64,000 nucleotides of DNA from contig NZ_SOMG01000014.1 in assembly GCF_004402045.1 (NCBI RefSeq), positions 62,001 to 126,000 of the forward strand, written 5' to 3'. Position numbers and translations under genes: made by a program. The DNA is from Lelliottia nimipressuralis (GTDB lineage Bacteria; Pseudomonadota; Gammaproteobacteria; Enterobacterales; Enterobacteriaceae). Every line of letters starts with the position of its first letter. Position 1 is the stretch's first letter. Of this stretch, positions 40,512 through 47,602 are shown piece after piece. The notes beneath the pieces are model-generated. The model made no database searches and was not told the DNA's origin. It worked only from the letters and a program-made list of their open reading frames with translations.

Positions 40512-40826
40512 TTAGTGTGCCGCTTCGATAAGCGACAGAGCATAGTCCAGTACTTTATCGCCGCGTTGCATGCCGTAATCCATCATATCGATGGGTTGCA
40601 CCGGAATGCCTTGCGTCGCCGCCTTGTCTGAGAGTGTCTTTAACATGTATTTCACTTGCGGTCCGAGAAGGACGACCTGGTATTGCGGAAACTGCGTATC
40701 AAATTCGGAAACACCGTACGCATCTATCTTCACCGGCAAACCACGTTCTTTCGCGACATCGACCATTTTGCTGACCAGCAGGCTGGTGGACATCCCGGCA
40801 GAGCAGCACAGCATAATCTTGAACAT
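40512..40826 (-). CDS. PTS cellobiose-type EIIB
   Basis: The 104-residue cytoplasmic EIIB has the active-site cysteine in MLCCSAGMSTSLL, characteristic of the lactose/cellobiose family. It receives phosphate from EIIA and passes it to the sugar in EIIC. ATG 40826 with AGGATGG upstream is chosen over an in-frame TTG two codons earlier. It is the first gene of the operon, transcribed from the region with LacI operators. Confidence 0.93.
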   Translation of the reverse strand: MFKIMLCCSAGMSTSLLVSKMVDVAKERGLPVKIDAYGVSEFDTQFPQYQVVLLGPQVKYMLKTLSDKAATQGIPVQPIDMMDYGMQRGDKVLDYALSLIEAAH

Positions 40827-40881
40827 CGACAACCATCCTCTAAATGTAAAAAGTTATTGCGAGGATGATTGGACATTATAC

Positions 40882-40895
40882 GGAAACCGGTTTCC
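40882..40895. promoter_or_regulatory. LacI-type operator O1
   Basis: GGAAACCGGTTTCC is a perfect 14-bp palindrome of LacI/GalR-type form (AscG/CelR-like), 56 bp before the IIB start codon. Confidence 0.85.
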
Positions 40896-41000
40896 ATTCA
40901 TAAAAGACAGAAGTGTGACAACCATCAAGATCCCTTACTTATGAGGCTAATTAACCGGATGCATGTCACAGAATTTGGCTGTTTTGACATCATTTTGAGT

Positions 41001-41040
41001 GGAAACGGAAAATCGGTTTCCATGAAAAACGGAAACGGAT
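41001..41040. promoter_or_regulatory. LacI-type operator O2 with extra half sites
   Basis: GGAAAATCGGTTTCC (41007-41021) is an imperfect copy of O1, flanked by additional GGAAACGG half sites at 41001 and 41031. It lies about 80 bp before the LacI gene, so the repressor probably also controls itself and may bridge both operators. Confidence 0.7.
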
Positions 41041-41119
41041 ATACTCCGTTCTGGCTATAATGTGAGCCGAAGCGGTCATGGAATTTGCAGGCGAAAGGTA
41101 AGCCTGTCAGGGGAAAGAG

Positions 41120-42070
41120 ATGTCGACAATCAATGATGTATCACGTCTTGCCGGGGTGTCTAAAGCCACGGTATCGCGAGTGTTGAGTGGGTCGCGTGGC
41201 GTAAAGGAAGCCAGCCGTCAGGCCGTTCTGAAGGCCGTGGATGAACTTAACTACCGCCCAAATGTGATTGCGCAGTCGCTGCTGAGCCAGTCGACGGGCT
41301 GTATCGGGGTCATTTGCGCGCAGGAAAACATTAACCAGACCACCGGTTATCTCTACGCGCTGGAAAAACAGCTCAGCCAGCATCAAAAACACCTGCTGCT
41401 GCGCTTCGCGCATAGCAAAGCGGAAGTGATGCACGCCCTTGAAGAACTCTCCTGCGGGCTCTGTGATGACATCCTGGTGATTGGCGCACGTTTTCCGCTG
41501 GACGTCGATATGGACAACGTCATCCTGGTTGACTGTATGGAGTCTGATAATTCCAACAGCATCCAGTTCGATCACGCCTTTGCCGCCGAAACCGCCTGTA
41601 ACTACCTGACCAGCCAGGGTCGACGCCAGATTGCCCTCATCCACCCGCACGGCAGCGGTTTTGCTGACCAGGTTCTGCTTGGCTACAAACACGCGCTGGA
41701 GAAAAATTTCCTGCCCTTTAATCGCAACCTTGTTTTTATGGACGCGACCTCCTCATCCGTTGCGCTACAGGAGCTGCTGAATAACGCCAGCACGCTGAAT
41801 TTCAACGCGTTACTGGTGGCGGACGAGCAGGAAGCCCAGCGGGTGATCCCGCAGCTTCAGGCGTTCAATAAATCCGTGCCGGACGACATTATGATCTTCA
41901 GCCTTGCCGGATCGCTGCACCTGCCGGGTATTCCGGTGATCCCGGCTATTGAATATTCAATGGATGCAATGGCAGCGCGTATCGTGAGCTGGCTGACGGA
42001 AAAAACGCAGATGCTCGGGTCCTACGTTCTGCGCGGGGATTTGATTATTCCGGATGTGCGTAAGCGTTAA
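41120..42070 (+). CDS. LacI-family repressor of the beta-glucoside operon
   Basis: The 316-residue protein has the LacI N-terminal HTH and hinge (MSTINDVSRLAGVSKATVSR, then RPNVIAQSLLS) and a periplasmic-binding-protein-like sensor domain (about 62-316). It is divergent from the PTS operon, with two matching palindromes in between. The inducer is probably a phosphorylated or free beta-glucoside. Confidence 0.92.
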   Translation: MSTINDVSRLAGVSKATVSRVLSGSRGVKEASRQAVLKAVDELNYRPNVIAQSLLSQSTGCIGVICAQENINQTTGYLYALEKQLSQHQKHLLLRFAHSKAEVMHALEELSCGLCDDILVIGARFPLDVDMDNVILVDCMESDNSNSIQFDHAFAAETACNYLTSQGRRQIALIHPHGSGFADQVLLGYKHALEKNFLPFNRNLVFMDATSSSVALQELLNNASTLNFNALLVADEQEAQRVIPQLQAFNKSVPDDIMIFSLAGSLHLPGIPVIPAIEYSMDAMAARIVSWLTEKTQMLGSYVLRGDLIIPDVRKR

Positions 42071-42079
42071 AAATGTTGT

Positions 42080-42111
42080 GTAGGCCGGGTAAGGCGCAGC
42101 CGCCACCCGGC
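42080..42111. repeat. REP element
   Basis: GTAGGCCGGGTAAGGCG followed by CAGCCGCCACCCGGC is a typical REP palindrome in the convergent space after the LacI gene. Confidence 0.82.
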
Positions 42112-42131
42112 GAGAAGCACGTTTCCAGCCC

Positions 42132-42428
42132 TCAATAATCTTCCATACAATCCACCTGGCCAATCGCTGCCCAGTAGGCGTCCAGGTTGTCGCGCTTGAC
42201 GGCGGTAATGGCGTTTTTGATCAGCAGCTGATTGGCCTCAGATGACAAAATCATCTCCTGCCAGGCCTTATCGCTCTGTTTTTTCTGTGGCGTACAGGTT
42301 TTCTTCACATCTCTAAGAACCTGTTGCTTGATTTGCGCCTCTTTCGCCGGGTCGTCCTTTTCCTGAGCATGGACAAACGCAGCGAAGAGCAGACAAACCA
42401 GCAGGCAGACCAGGTGCGCAGCTTTCAT
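42132..42428 (-). CDS. Small secreted protein of unknown function
   Basis: This 98-residue protein has a clear signal peptide (MKAAHLVCLLVCLLFAAFVHA, cleavage near residue 21) and a charged mature part with two cysteines (KTCTPQ and VDCMEDY near the end), so it is probably a soluble periplasmic protein with a disulfide. I do not recognise the family. ATG 42428 follows AAGGGGG; a longer in-frame frame to 42548 has no such site. Confidence 0.7.
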   Translation of the reverse strand: MKAAHLVCLLVCLLFAAFVHAQEKDDPAKEAQIKQQVLRDVKKTCTPQKKQSDKAWQEMILSSEANQLLIKNAITAVKRDNLDAYWAAIGQVDCMEDY

Positions 42429-42568
42429 CGAAACCCCCTTTAAGAGACACATGCTTCCCATGAAATATATCGTTACATTCAGTGTAGCGACGCCATCCGA
42501 AAGTATGAATTTTCTCCAGAAAATATCTGTGAGATAGTCAAACCGCACACAAAAACAGGGAGAACGCT

Positions 42569-42988
42569 ATGCAACTGAGTATTACCAATACGGTTACGGA
42601 GCAGGAAAAAGAAGAGTTATTCGTGGGATTAAGGGCCTACAACGCGCAGTTTTTGGATATGGCGACCTTTAGCGGCGATATTGGTGTGTACGTACGAGAT
42701 GAAAAAGGCGTGATGCTGGGCGGGTTAATCGGCGTGCGAAAAGGCGACTGGCTGAATATTGATTATCTGTGGGTGAGCGACACCGTGCGGGGTAGCGGCG
42801 TTGGCAGCCAGCTCATCAAAACGGCGGAAGATGAAGCCAGACGTAAAGGCTGCAAGCACGCGCTGGTGGATACCGCCAGCTTCCAGGCGCGTCCGTTTTA
42901 TGAAAAACAGGGGTATCAGCTGCAGATGTCTTTGCAGGATTACCCCTATGCGGGTATGCAGAGACACTATCTGGCGAAAGCCCTTTAA
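42569..42988 (+). CDS. GNAT-family N-acetyltransferase
   Basis: A 139-residue protein with a GNAT fold: strand [10 protein letters not shown] followed by the acetyl-CoA loop [10 protein letters not shown] (about 74-83) and the C-terminal [11 protein letters not shown] motif. Substrate unknown. The ATG follows CAGGGAGAACGCT. It is monocistronic between the small secreted protein gene and nlpA, closed by a BIME. Confidence 0.85.
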   Translation: MQLSITNTVTEQEKEELFVGLRAYNAQFLDMATFSGDIGVYVRDEKGVMLGGLIGVRKGDWLNIDYLWVSDTVRGSGVGSQLIKTAEDEARRKGCKHALVDTASFQARPFYEKQGYQLQMSLQDYPYAGMQRHYLAKAL

Positions 42989-43021
42989 GCCCGGTTCTGT
43001 CATTAGGCATCGAGATTCATC

Positions 43022-43095
43022 GCCCGGTGGCGCTACGCTTACCGGGCCTACACTTCCCCCGTCATGTAGGCCGGGTAAGCGCAGCGCCACCCGGC
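43022..43095. repeat. BIME: two inverted REP elements
   Basis: Two REP units in opposite orientation (GCCCGGTGGCGCTACGCTTA... and ...TGTAGGCCGGGTAAGCG) fill the space between the GNAT gene and nlpA. Confidence 0.85.
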
Positions 43096-43202
43096 AACAG
43101 ACCGCATATAACTTATCCTTCTTATTGATTCGTTTTCGGTTTTTATTTCACCATCTCGTTGTCGATATAGTCTCTACAACATTCATCAAAAGGAACTGTC
43201 TT

Positions 43203-44003
43203 GTGAAACGTCGATTGGGTGCTCTGGTTCTCGCGGGTCTGCTGCTGGCAGGATGCGATCAAAGTGGCAGCGATGCCAAACACATTAAAGTCGGCGTCAT
43301 CAATGGCGCTGAACAGGACGTGGCGGAAGTCGCCAAAAAAGTGGCAAAAGAGAAATATGGCCTCGATGTGGAGCTGGTGGGGTTCAGTGGTTCGCTGCTG
43401 CCTAACGATGCCACCAACCAGGGTGAACTGGATGCCAACGTCTTCCAGCATCGCCCGTTCCTCGCAGAAGATAACAAGGCGCATAACTATAAACTGGTTG
43501 CCGTGGCGAACACCTTCGTCTTCCCGATGGCGGGCTATTCCCGCAAAATTAAATCCGTGACCGAACTGAAGGACGGAGCGACCATTGCCATTCCAAACGA
43601 TCCAACCAACCTTGGTCGCGCGCTGCTGCTGCTGCAAAAAGAGAAGCTCATTACCCTGAAGCCAGACACCGGTCTGCTGCCAACTGCGCTGGATATTACC
43701 GCCAATCCTAAACACCTGAACATTATGGAGCTGGAAGGCGCACAGCTGCCGCGCGTGCTGGATGACCCGAAAGTGGACGTCGCCATTATCAGCACCACCT
43801 ATATTCAGCAAACCGGGCTGTCGCCGGTACATGACAGCGTCTTTATTGAAGATAAAAACTCGCCGTACGTGAACATTGTGGTCACGCGCGAAGACAACAA
43901 AGAAGCGCAAAACGTGAAGGCGTTTATCCAGTCTTATCAGTCGCCTGAAGTGGCAAAAGCGGCTGAAACGATCTTTAACGGCGGGGCGGTACCGGGCTGG
44001 TAA
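43203..44003 (+). CDS. nlpA: Lipoprotein NlpA (MetQ-like)
   Basis: The 266-residue lipoprotein has a signal peptide with lipobox LLAGC (Cys18) and a NlpA/MetQ solute-binding fold, starting CDQSGSDAKHIKVGVINGAEQ in part, as in E. coli NlpA. It is an inner-membrane-anchored protein related to methionine-binding proteins. The start codon is GTG at 43203, with AAAGGAACT upstream; in-frame ATGs far upstream lie in the REP and the GNAT gene. A 9-bp inverted repeat (44003-44011 with 44027-44035) after the stop may end the transcript. Confidence 0.93.
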   Translation: MKRRLGALVLAGLLLAGCDQSGSDAKHIKVGVINGAEQDVAEVAKKVAKEKYGLDVELVGFSGSLLPNDATNQGELDANVFQHRPFLAEDNKAHNYKLVAVANTFVFPMAGYSRKIKSVTELKDGATIAIPNDPTNLGRALLLLQKEKLITLKPDTGLLPTALDITANPKHLNIMELEGAQLPRVLDDPKVDVAIISTTYIQQTGLSPVHDSVFIEDKNSPYVNIVVTREDNKEAQNVKAFIQSYQSPEVAKAAETIFNGGAVPGW

Positions 44004-44015
44004 CGCCACCGGCTT

Positions 44016-44696
44016 TTACGTCGTCACGGTGGCGTCTATCCGGCTTTCCGGCCAGAGAAAACCCTGGCCAAACCGGGCGCCCGACGCGCGGGCTCGCTGC
44101 AGATCCTGCGCGGTTTCAATCCCTTCAACGACGACAGCCCTGGCAATCTTATCTCGGACGAAGTGAACGAGTTCGTCAAACCGGCCAGCGGTGTTGAGCT
44201 CTGAGCGGTCAAGTTTGATGCCGTCAACCGGCAGGGCAAGTCGCGCATAATCGTCTGCCAGCTCGTAAGTCAGGTCGTCCAGCCAGATTTTCCAGCCCGC
44301 CGCTTTAAGCCGATGCAGGTTTTTATGAATGCTGCGTTGCTCTGCGGTACTCATGCGGGTCAGGGTTAGCGGGTCCTGAATCTCAATCGTTAAGCGTTGC
44401 TGGTGACGTAGCGCAAGCAACAGATCGATGGACCTGGGGTCAAGCAGCTGATCTGTCGGAAAATTAAGCCAGTACTGGCCTTTGTCCTGTCTCTGTAACA
44501 GCGTCTTAGCCTGCCAGAAAAAGATTTGCAGCGCACACCGGGTGGGCAGCGAAGCGAACAGCACATCAAGATTGACGTTGTGGATCTCCACAAGAACCTC
44601 ATGCGCCACGGCCTGGCCGGAATGAAAATCCACTAAAGGCTGAAACCGAAGCCCCGTGATGGTATGCAGCATGGGAGAGGGAAGAACGGTGTACAT
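44016..44696 (-). CDS. Degenerate EAL-domain protein
   Basis: The 226-residue protein is a lone EAL fold, but key residues differ: the EAL/ExLxR motif reads EVLVE, the metal-binding DDFGxG region reads LDDLTYE, while KLDRS and EGIET are near consensus. It is therefore probably not an active c-di-GMP phosphodiesterase and may bind the nucleotide or a protein partner, like YdiV-type regulators. ATG 44696 is favoured over a GTG at 44756. It lies 70 bp after a LuxR-type gene on the same strand, next to fimbrial genes. Confidence 0.75.
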   Translation of the reverse strand: MYTVLPSPMLHTITGLRFQPLVDFHSGQAVAHEVLVEIHNVNLDVLFASLPTRCALQIFFWQAKTLLQRQDKGQYWLNFPTDQLLDPRSIDLLLALRHQQRLTIEIQDPLTLTRMSTAEQRSIHKNLHRLKAAGWKIWLDDLTYELADDYARLALPVDGIKLDRSELNTAGRFDELVHFVRDKIARAVVVEGIETAQDLQRARASGARFGQGFLWPESRIDATVTT

Positions 44697-44766
44697 GACG
44701 AGGCCCTGAGAAAAAAAAGGTTCCCGCGGATGCGGGAACAAAGGCAAACGACACACGGTCGAGAAG

Positions 44767-45378
44767 TTAATTCAGGATCCAGCGAATGCTCTGATAGAAC
44801 GAGGGTCCCCGGACGGCCTTGAGCTTATTCATGGCGTTGTTTTTGTAGAAGTAGACCAGCCTGACGTTGCAGCCCAGCTGGCGGGCAATCTGCTTGGTTT
44901 TCAGATTACATGAGTAACCCCGAAGCACGCTGGCCTCCTCATTAGAGAGTCTTGCAGGGCGCTGTCGCGTCGTAATACTGACGTTGTAATGGTTTAATGC
45001 CTTTGGCGTCTGGCTCATCAGGATTTGCCACATCGCCTTGATATCCCCCAGCGAAACACGCTTATTGATGATCCCATCCACATGCTTAAACTTCAGAAAA
45101 CCAGCGGATAACGAATAGATATATATCCTCGCTTCAGGCTGTATTTCTTTCATGCGCAGAATGTCTTCATTTGGCGTGATCATAAAATTGCCGGTATTTA
45201 GCGGATCGTAAATCACGATGTCCCACACCCGTTCGCTGAGAAGAAAGTCTTCAATATTGCTAAACCCATGGAAAATAACATCCCGATGCTCGTCAGGTTC
45301 GCGGTTGCCAAGATATTGCAGGCCAATCATTGTGAATTCGCAACTATCAACAACCGCCACATATATTTTTTCTTTCAT
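44767..45378 (-). CDS. LuxR-type HTH regulator
   Basis: The 203-residue protein has a receiver-like N-terminal domain (about 1-125) that lacks a clear phosphorylation pattern and a LuxR-type HTH at about 140-195 (LSNEEASVLRGYSCNLKTKQIARQLG in parts). It resembles orphan fimbrial regulators of the FimZ/MrkI kind. ATG 45378 is chosen, as AAAGGAG sits seven bases upstream; an ATG two codons earlier overlaps that site. It probably acts on the nearby fimbrial operon together with the EAL protein. Confidence 0.78.
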   Translation of the reverse strand: MKEKIYVAVVDSCEFTMIGLQYLGNREPDEHRDVIFHGFSNIEDFLLSERVWDIVIYDPLNTGNFMITPNEDILRMKEIQPEARIYIYSLSAGFLKFKHVDGIINKRVSLGDIKAMWQILMSQTPKALNHYNVSITTRQRPARLSNEEASVLRGYSCNLKTKQIARQLGCNVRLVYFYKNNAMNKLKAVRGPSFYQSIRWILN

Positions 45379-45774
45379 GGTCATTCTCCTTTAGCTGAGC
45401 ACCAGATCCCTGTAAGCGAAAAAGTCATTCGAATGTAGTCGTCACCCATTAATGTGTGGTGGGATGATGCGTAAAATGTATGCCAGAGGAACATAACGAG
45501 TAAAGGGAATGTTTTTTATTAGAGGGAAATAAAATTCAAAAAATATTTTAATGTCAGAACCAATGTCTTTAATCTTCTAATAATATTGCAAACAGATTTT
45601 TATTCTGAAAAATAGCGAAAATTAAGATTTGGTCTGGTGCAAAGTGGCTGTGAAGGTCGATTTTTGTGGGGGGTATGGCTCTTTCGGTCCCGAAAATCTT
45701 TACCCTGGGCTAGTGTTTTTCCCCGCTGCAGATTTTTATCGCCATAGCCGTTAAAATCCTGGAGGGAATAAGTT
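45379..45774. other. A+T-rich intergenic control region between two LuxR genes
   Basis: About 400 bp without a gene separate two divergent LuxR-type regulator genes. The left part is A+T rich with long A/T runs (45510-45610), a likely site for nucleoid proteins such as H-NS. Promoters for both directions must lie here, but no pair of boxes stands out clearly. Confidence 0.5.
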
Positions 45775-45834
45775 GTGAGCGTGATTTTATTAAATTACTA
45801 TCACTCTTCTTTATTCGTGTTAGCAATGAAATAA
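45775..45834 (+). CDS. Possible 19-codon leader peptide coupled to a LuxR gene
   Basis: A GTG at 45775 preceded by GGAGGG (45761-45766, eight-base spacing) opens a frame reading MSVILLNYYHSSLFVLAMK, ending with TAA at 45832-45834. The LuxR gene's ATG lies one base further and has no ribosome-binding site of its own. This arrangement suggests translational coupling. The peptide has no known relatives that I recognise. Confidence 0.42.
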   Translation: MSVILLNYYHSSLFVLAMK

Positions 45835-45835
45835 T

Positions 45836-46501
45836 ATGAATTATACTGAATTAACCGTCAGGATCCTTGTGTTTTATCGAGTCAATATTCTGCAGGAGAT
45901 GATAAGCGATGCGCTACAGAAATTACTGCCTGAATATTCCCTGCACATAACGATAGTTGAATCAACAGAGCAGCTCTTTGATGCGATTATCGATCGCCAG
46001 GTTGATATTATGATAACCGAGTTCAGTTATCTGTTTAATCATAAGGCGTGGGGAGTGCAAACCAGTAACAGGCTTAATACGTTGTGTCATACGCATAACG
46101 TAAAGCGTGTGCTGTTTGTTCCGGAATTACAGTACGGTTTATTAAAAAAAGTGCTGGAGATGAAGTATGAGCTGACACTTTCTCTGCAGGATGCGCCCGG
46201 GGAGTTAAAAACTGAATTGCGGGCGCTGCTGACGACAGAAGACGTTAAGCCGCGGATCTCATCTTTTCTGAAGGGGATGATGCGCGCCGGCGCGCGATCG
46301 CGTTCGGTGCTATCCGCCAGGGAATGGGAGGTTCTTCATCTTATTGTGGAAGGCTATACGGTGACCGAAATTGCCCACCTGCGAAGCCGCTCTGCCAGTA
46401 CCATCGCCACCCAAAAGCACAATGCGATGAAGAAGCTCAACCTCGCCAACCACAGTGAACTGATCAAGTACCTGCAGATGGCGGGGAAAATCGGGAATTA
46501 A
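45836..46501 (+). CDS. LuxR-type HTH regulator
   Basis: This 221-residue protein has an atypical receiver-like N-terminal part (about 1-135) and a C-terminal LuxR-type HTH (about 150-215, LSAREWEVLHLIVEGYTVTEIAHL in parts). It is convergent to the fimbrial operon (24 bp between the ends) and is probably one of its regulators. No ribosome-binding site precedes ATG 45836; translation may depend on the short frame just upstream. Confidence 0.78.
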   Translation: MNYTELTVRILVFYRVNILQEMISDALQKLLPEYSLHITIVESTEQLFDAIIDRQVDIMITEFSYLFNHKAWGVQTSNRLNTLCHTHNVKRVLFVPELQYGLLKKVLEMKYELTLSLQDAPGELKTELRALLTTEDVKPRISSFLKGMMRAGARSRSVLSAREWEVLHLIVEGYTVTEIAHLRSRSASTIATQKHNAMKKLNLANHSELIKYLQMAGKIGN

Positions 46502-46525
46502 GCGAGAATGTCTCATGATTGCGTA

Positions 46526-47590
46526 TTACGGGTAGATAATATTCAGCGTGGCCGAGGTATTCAGCTTGCCCTGGCTGACCTTCGCCGGTGCCCAGACATA
46601 ATACGACGCCGCCATTGGCAGGGTGAAGGTCTTGCTCAATGCCTCGCCCGCCGCCACGCTAAACAGCAGCGTGGCGCTCCCCCGGCTGGTGGTCGAGGTT
46701 GAGAAGACGACCGGCAGCTGCGGGTTGTTCCTCTGAATCAGCCGCAGGCCAACGCCCTGCGCGGCGCTGCTGCTGGTGTCGACCAGCACGGAACTGTCGG
46801 TCGACAGCAGTTGGGTGCTGGAGAGGAACATCTCAATCGACCGGTCAGAACTCCCGTTCGTCGCCAGATTCTGGCAGCTCATATTGAGCGTAAAGGGGGT
46901 CAGCCCTGGCTGAGCAGAGGCACTCAGTTGGGGAATACCGAGCGTAGGCAAATGAACCGTCAGCCCCGCGTTATCGAACGAGCAGGTCGTCAGCTTCGGC
47001 GCATATTTGATGGTCATCGGCTGACCAAACATATCGCGGTTATCGTATGGCCACTTAAAGCCGTTAAACAGCCACTGCACAATTTTCACCAGCTGGTTTA
47101 TCGGCCAGGTAACGATCTCCCAGAACGACATGCCGCTCATATCGCTGACGAAAAGCACATCGCTCATGGTCGCCGTGTCGCCCGTGAGCGTGGTGCCGCT
47201 CTGGTTAACCAGCGTAAAGCGTACGGTAAACGGCGTATTCAGCTCAGAGGCCGTATGGTTACCGCCCGCGGTCAGCGTTTTGTTGGGTTGCGTGCTGGTG
47301 ATCTCCGCCCGCACCCTATATTTATCGTTGCTGAAGCCCAGAATGGTGGCGTACTTACTGTCGGTCGAGAGGATCGGCGTGTAGGAAAACTCGCTGTTGC
47401 CGGTTGAACAGTTAAACGAGCCGCTGTACTGGGTGCTGAAGCTCCCGGTCCAGGTCGGTGTGGCCGGCGTCAGCTTATCCGACAGGTCGATGCCGATCGG
47501 CGGGCCATAGGAGATACCGCCCCCGGAACAGGTGGCATAGCTTGCCCCGCTAATGCAGGCGAGAAACAGAAAGGTCAGTAACCGTATCAT
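46526..47590 (-). CDS. Fimbrial tip adhesin (chaperone-usher)
   Basis: The 354-residue protein has a signal peptide (cleavage near SYA, residue 19), an N-terminal binding domain (about 20-195) and a C-terminal pilin domain (about 200-354) that ends with the donor-strand type sequence ATLNIIYP. That two-domain layout is typical of FimH/MrkD adhesins. An odd feature is a tryptophan-rich stretch at about 155-190 (FWEIVTWPINQLVKIVQWLF). It is the last gene of the operon, 12 bp after the usher gene. The receptor is unknown. Confidence 0.85.
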   Translation of the reverse strand: MIRLLTFLFLACISGASYATCSGGGISYGPPIGIDLSDKLTPATPTWTGSFSTQYSGSFNCSTGNSEFSYTPILSTDSKYATILGFSNDKYRVRAEITSTQPNKTLTAGGNHTASELNTPFTVRFTLVNQSGTTLTGDTATMSDVLFVSDMSGMSFWEIVTWPINQLVKIVQWLFNGFKWPYDNRDMFGQPMTIKYAPKLTTCSFDNAGLTVHLPTLGIPQLSASAQPGLTPFTLNMSCQNLATNGSSDRSIEMFLSSTQLLSTDSSVLVDTSSSAAQGVGLRLIQRNNPQLPVVFSTSTTSRGSATLLFSVAAGEALSKTFTLPMAASYYVWAPAKVSQGKLNTSATLNIIYP

Positions 47591-47602
47591 GTTGATGTTC
47601 CG

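Noticed and set aside
42989..45835. selC tRNA or integrase expected near nlpA and yicL in E. coli
   Set aside because: No tRNA-like sequence, integrase or direct-repeat attachment site was seen here.
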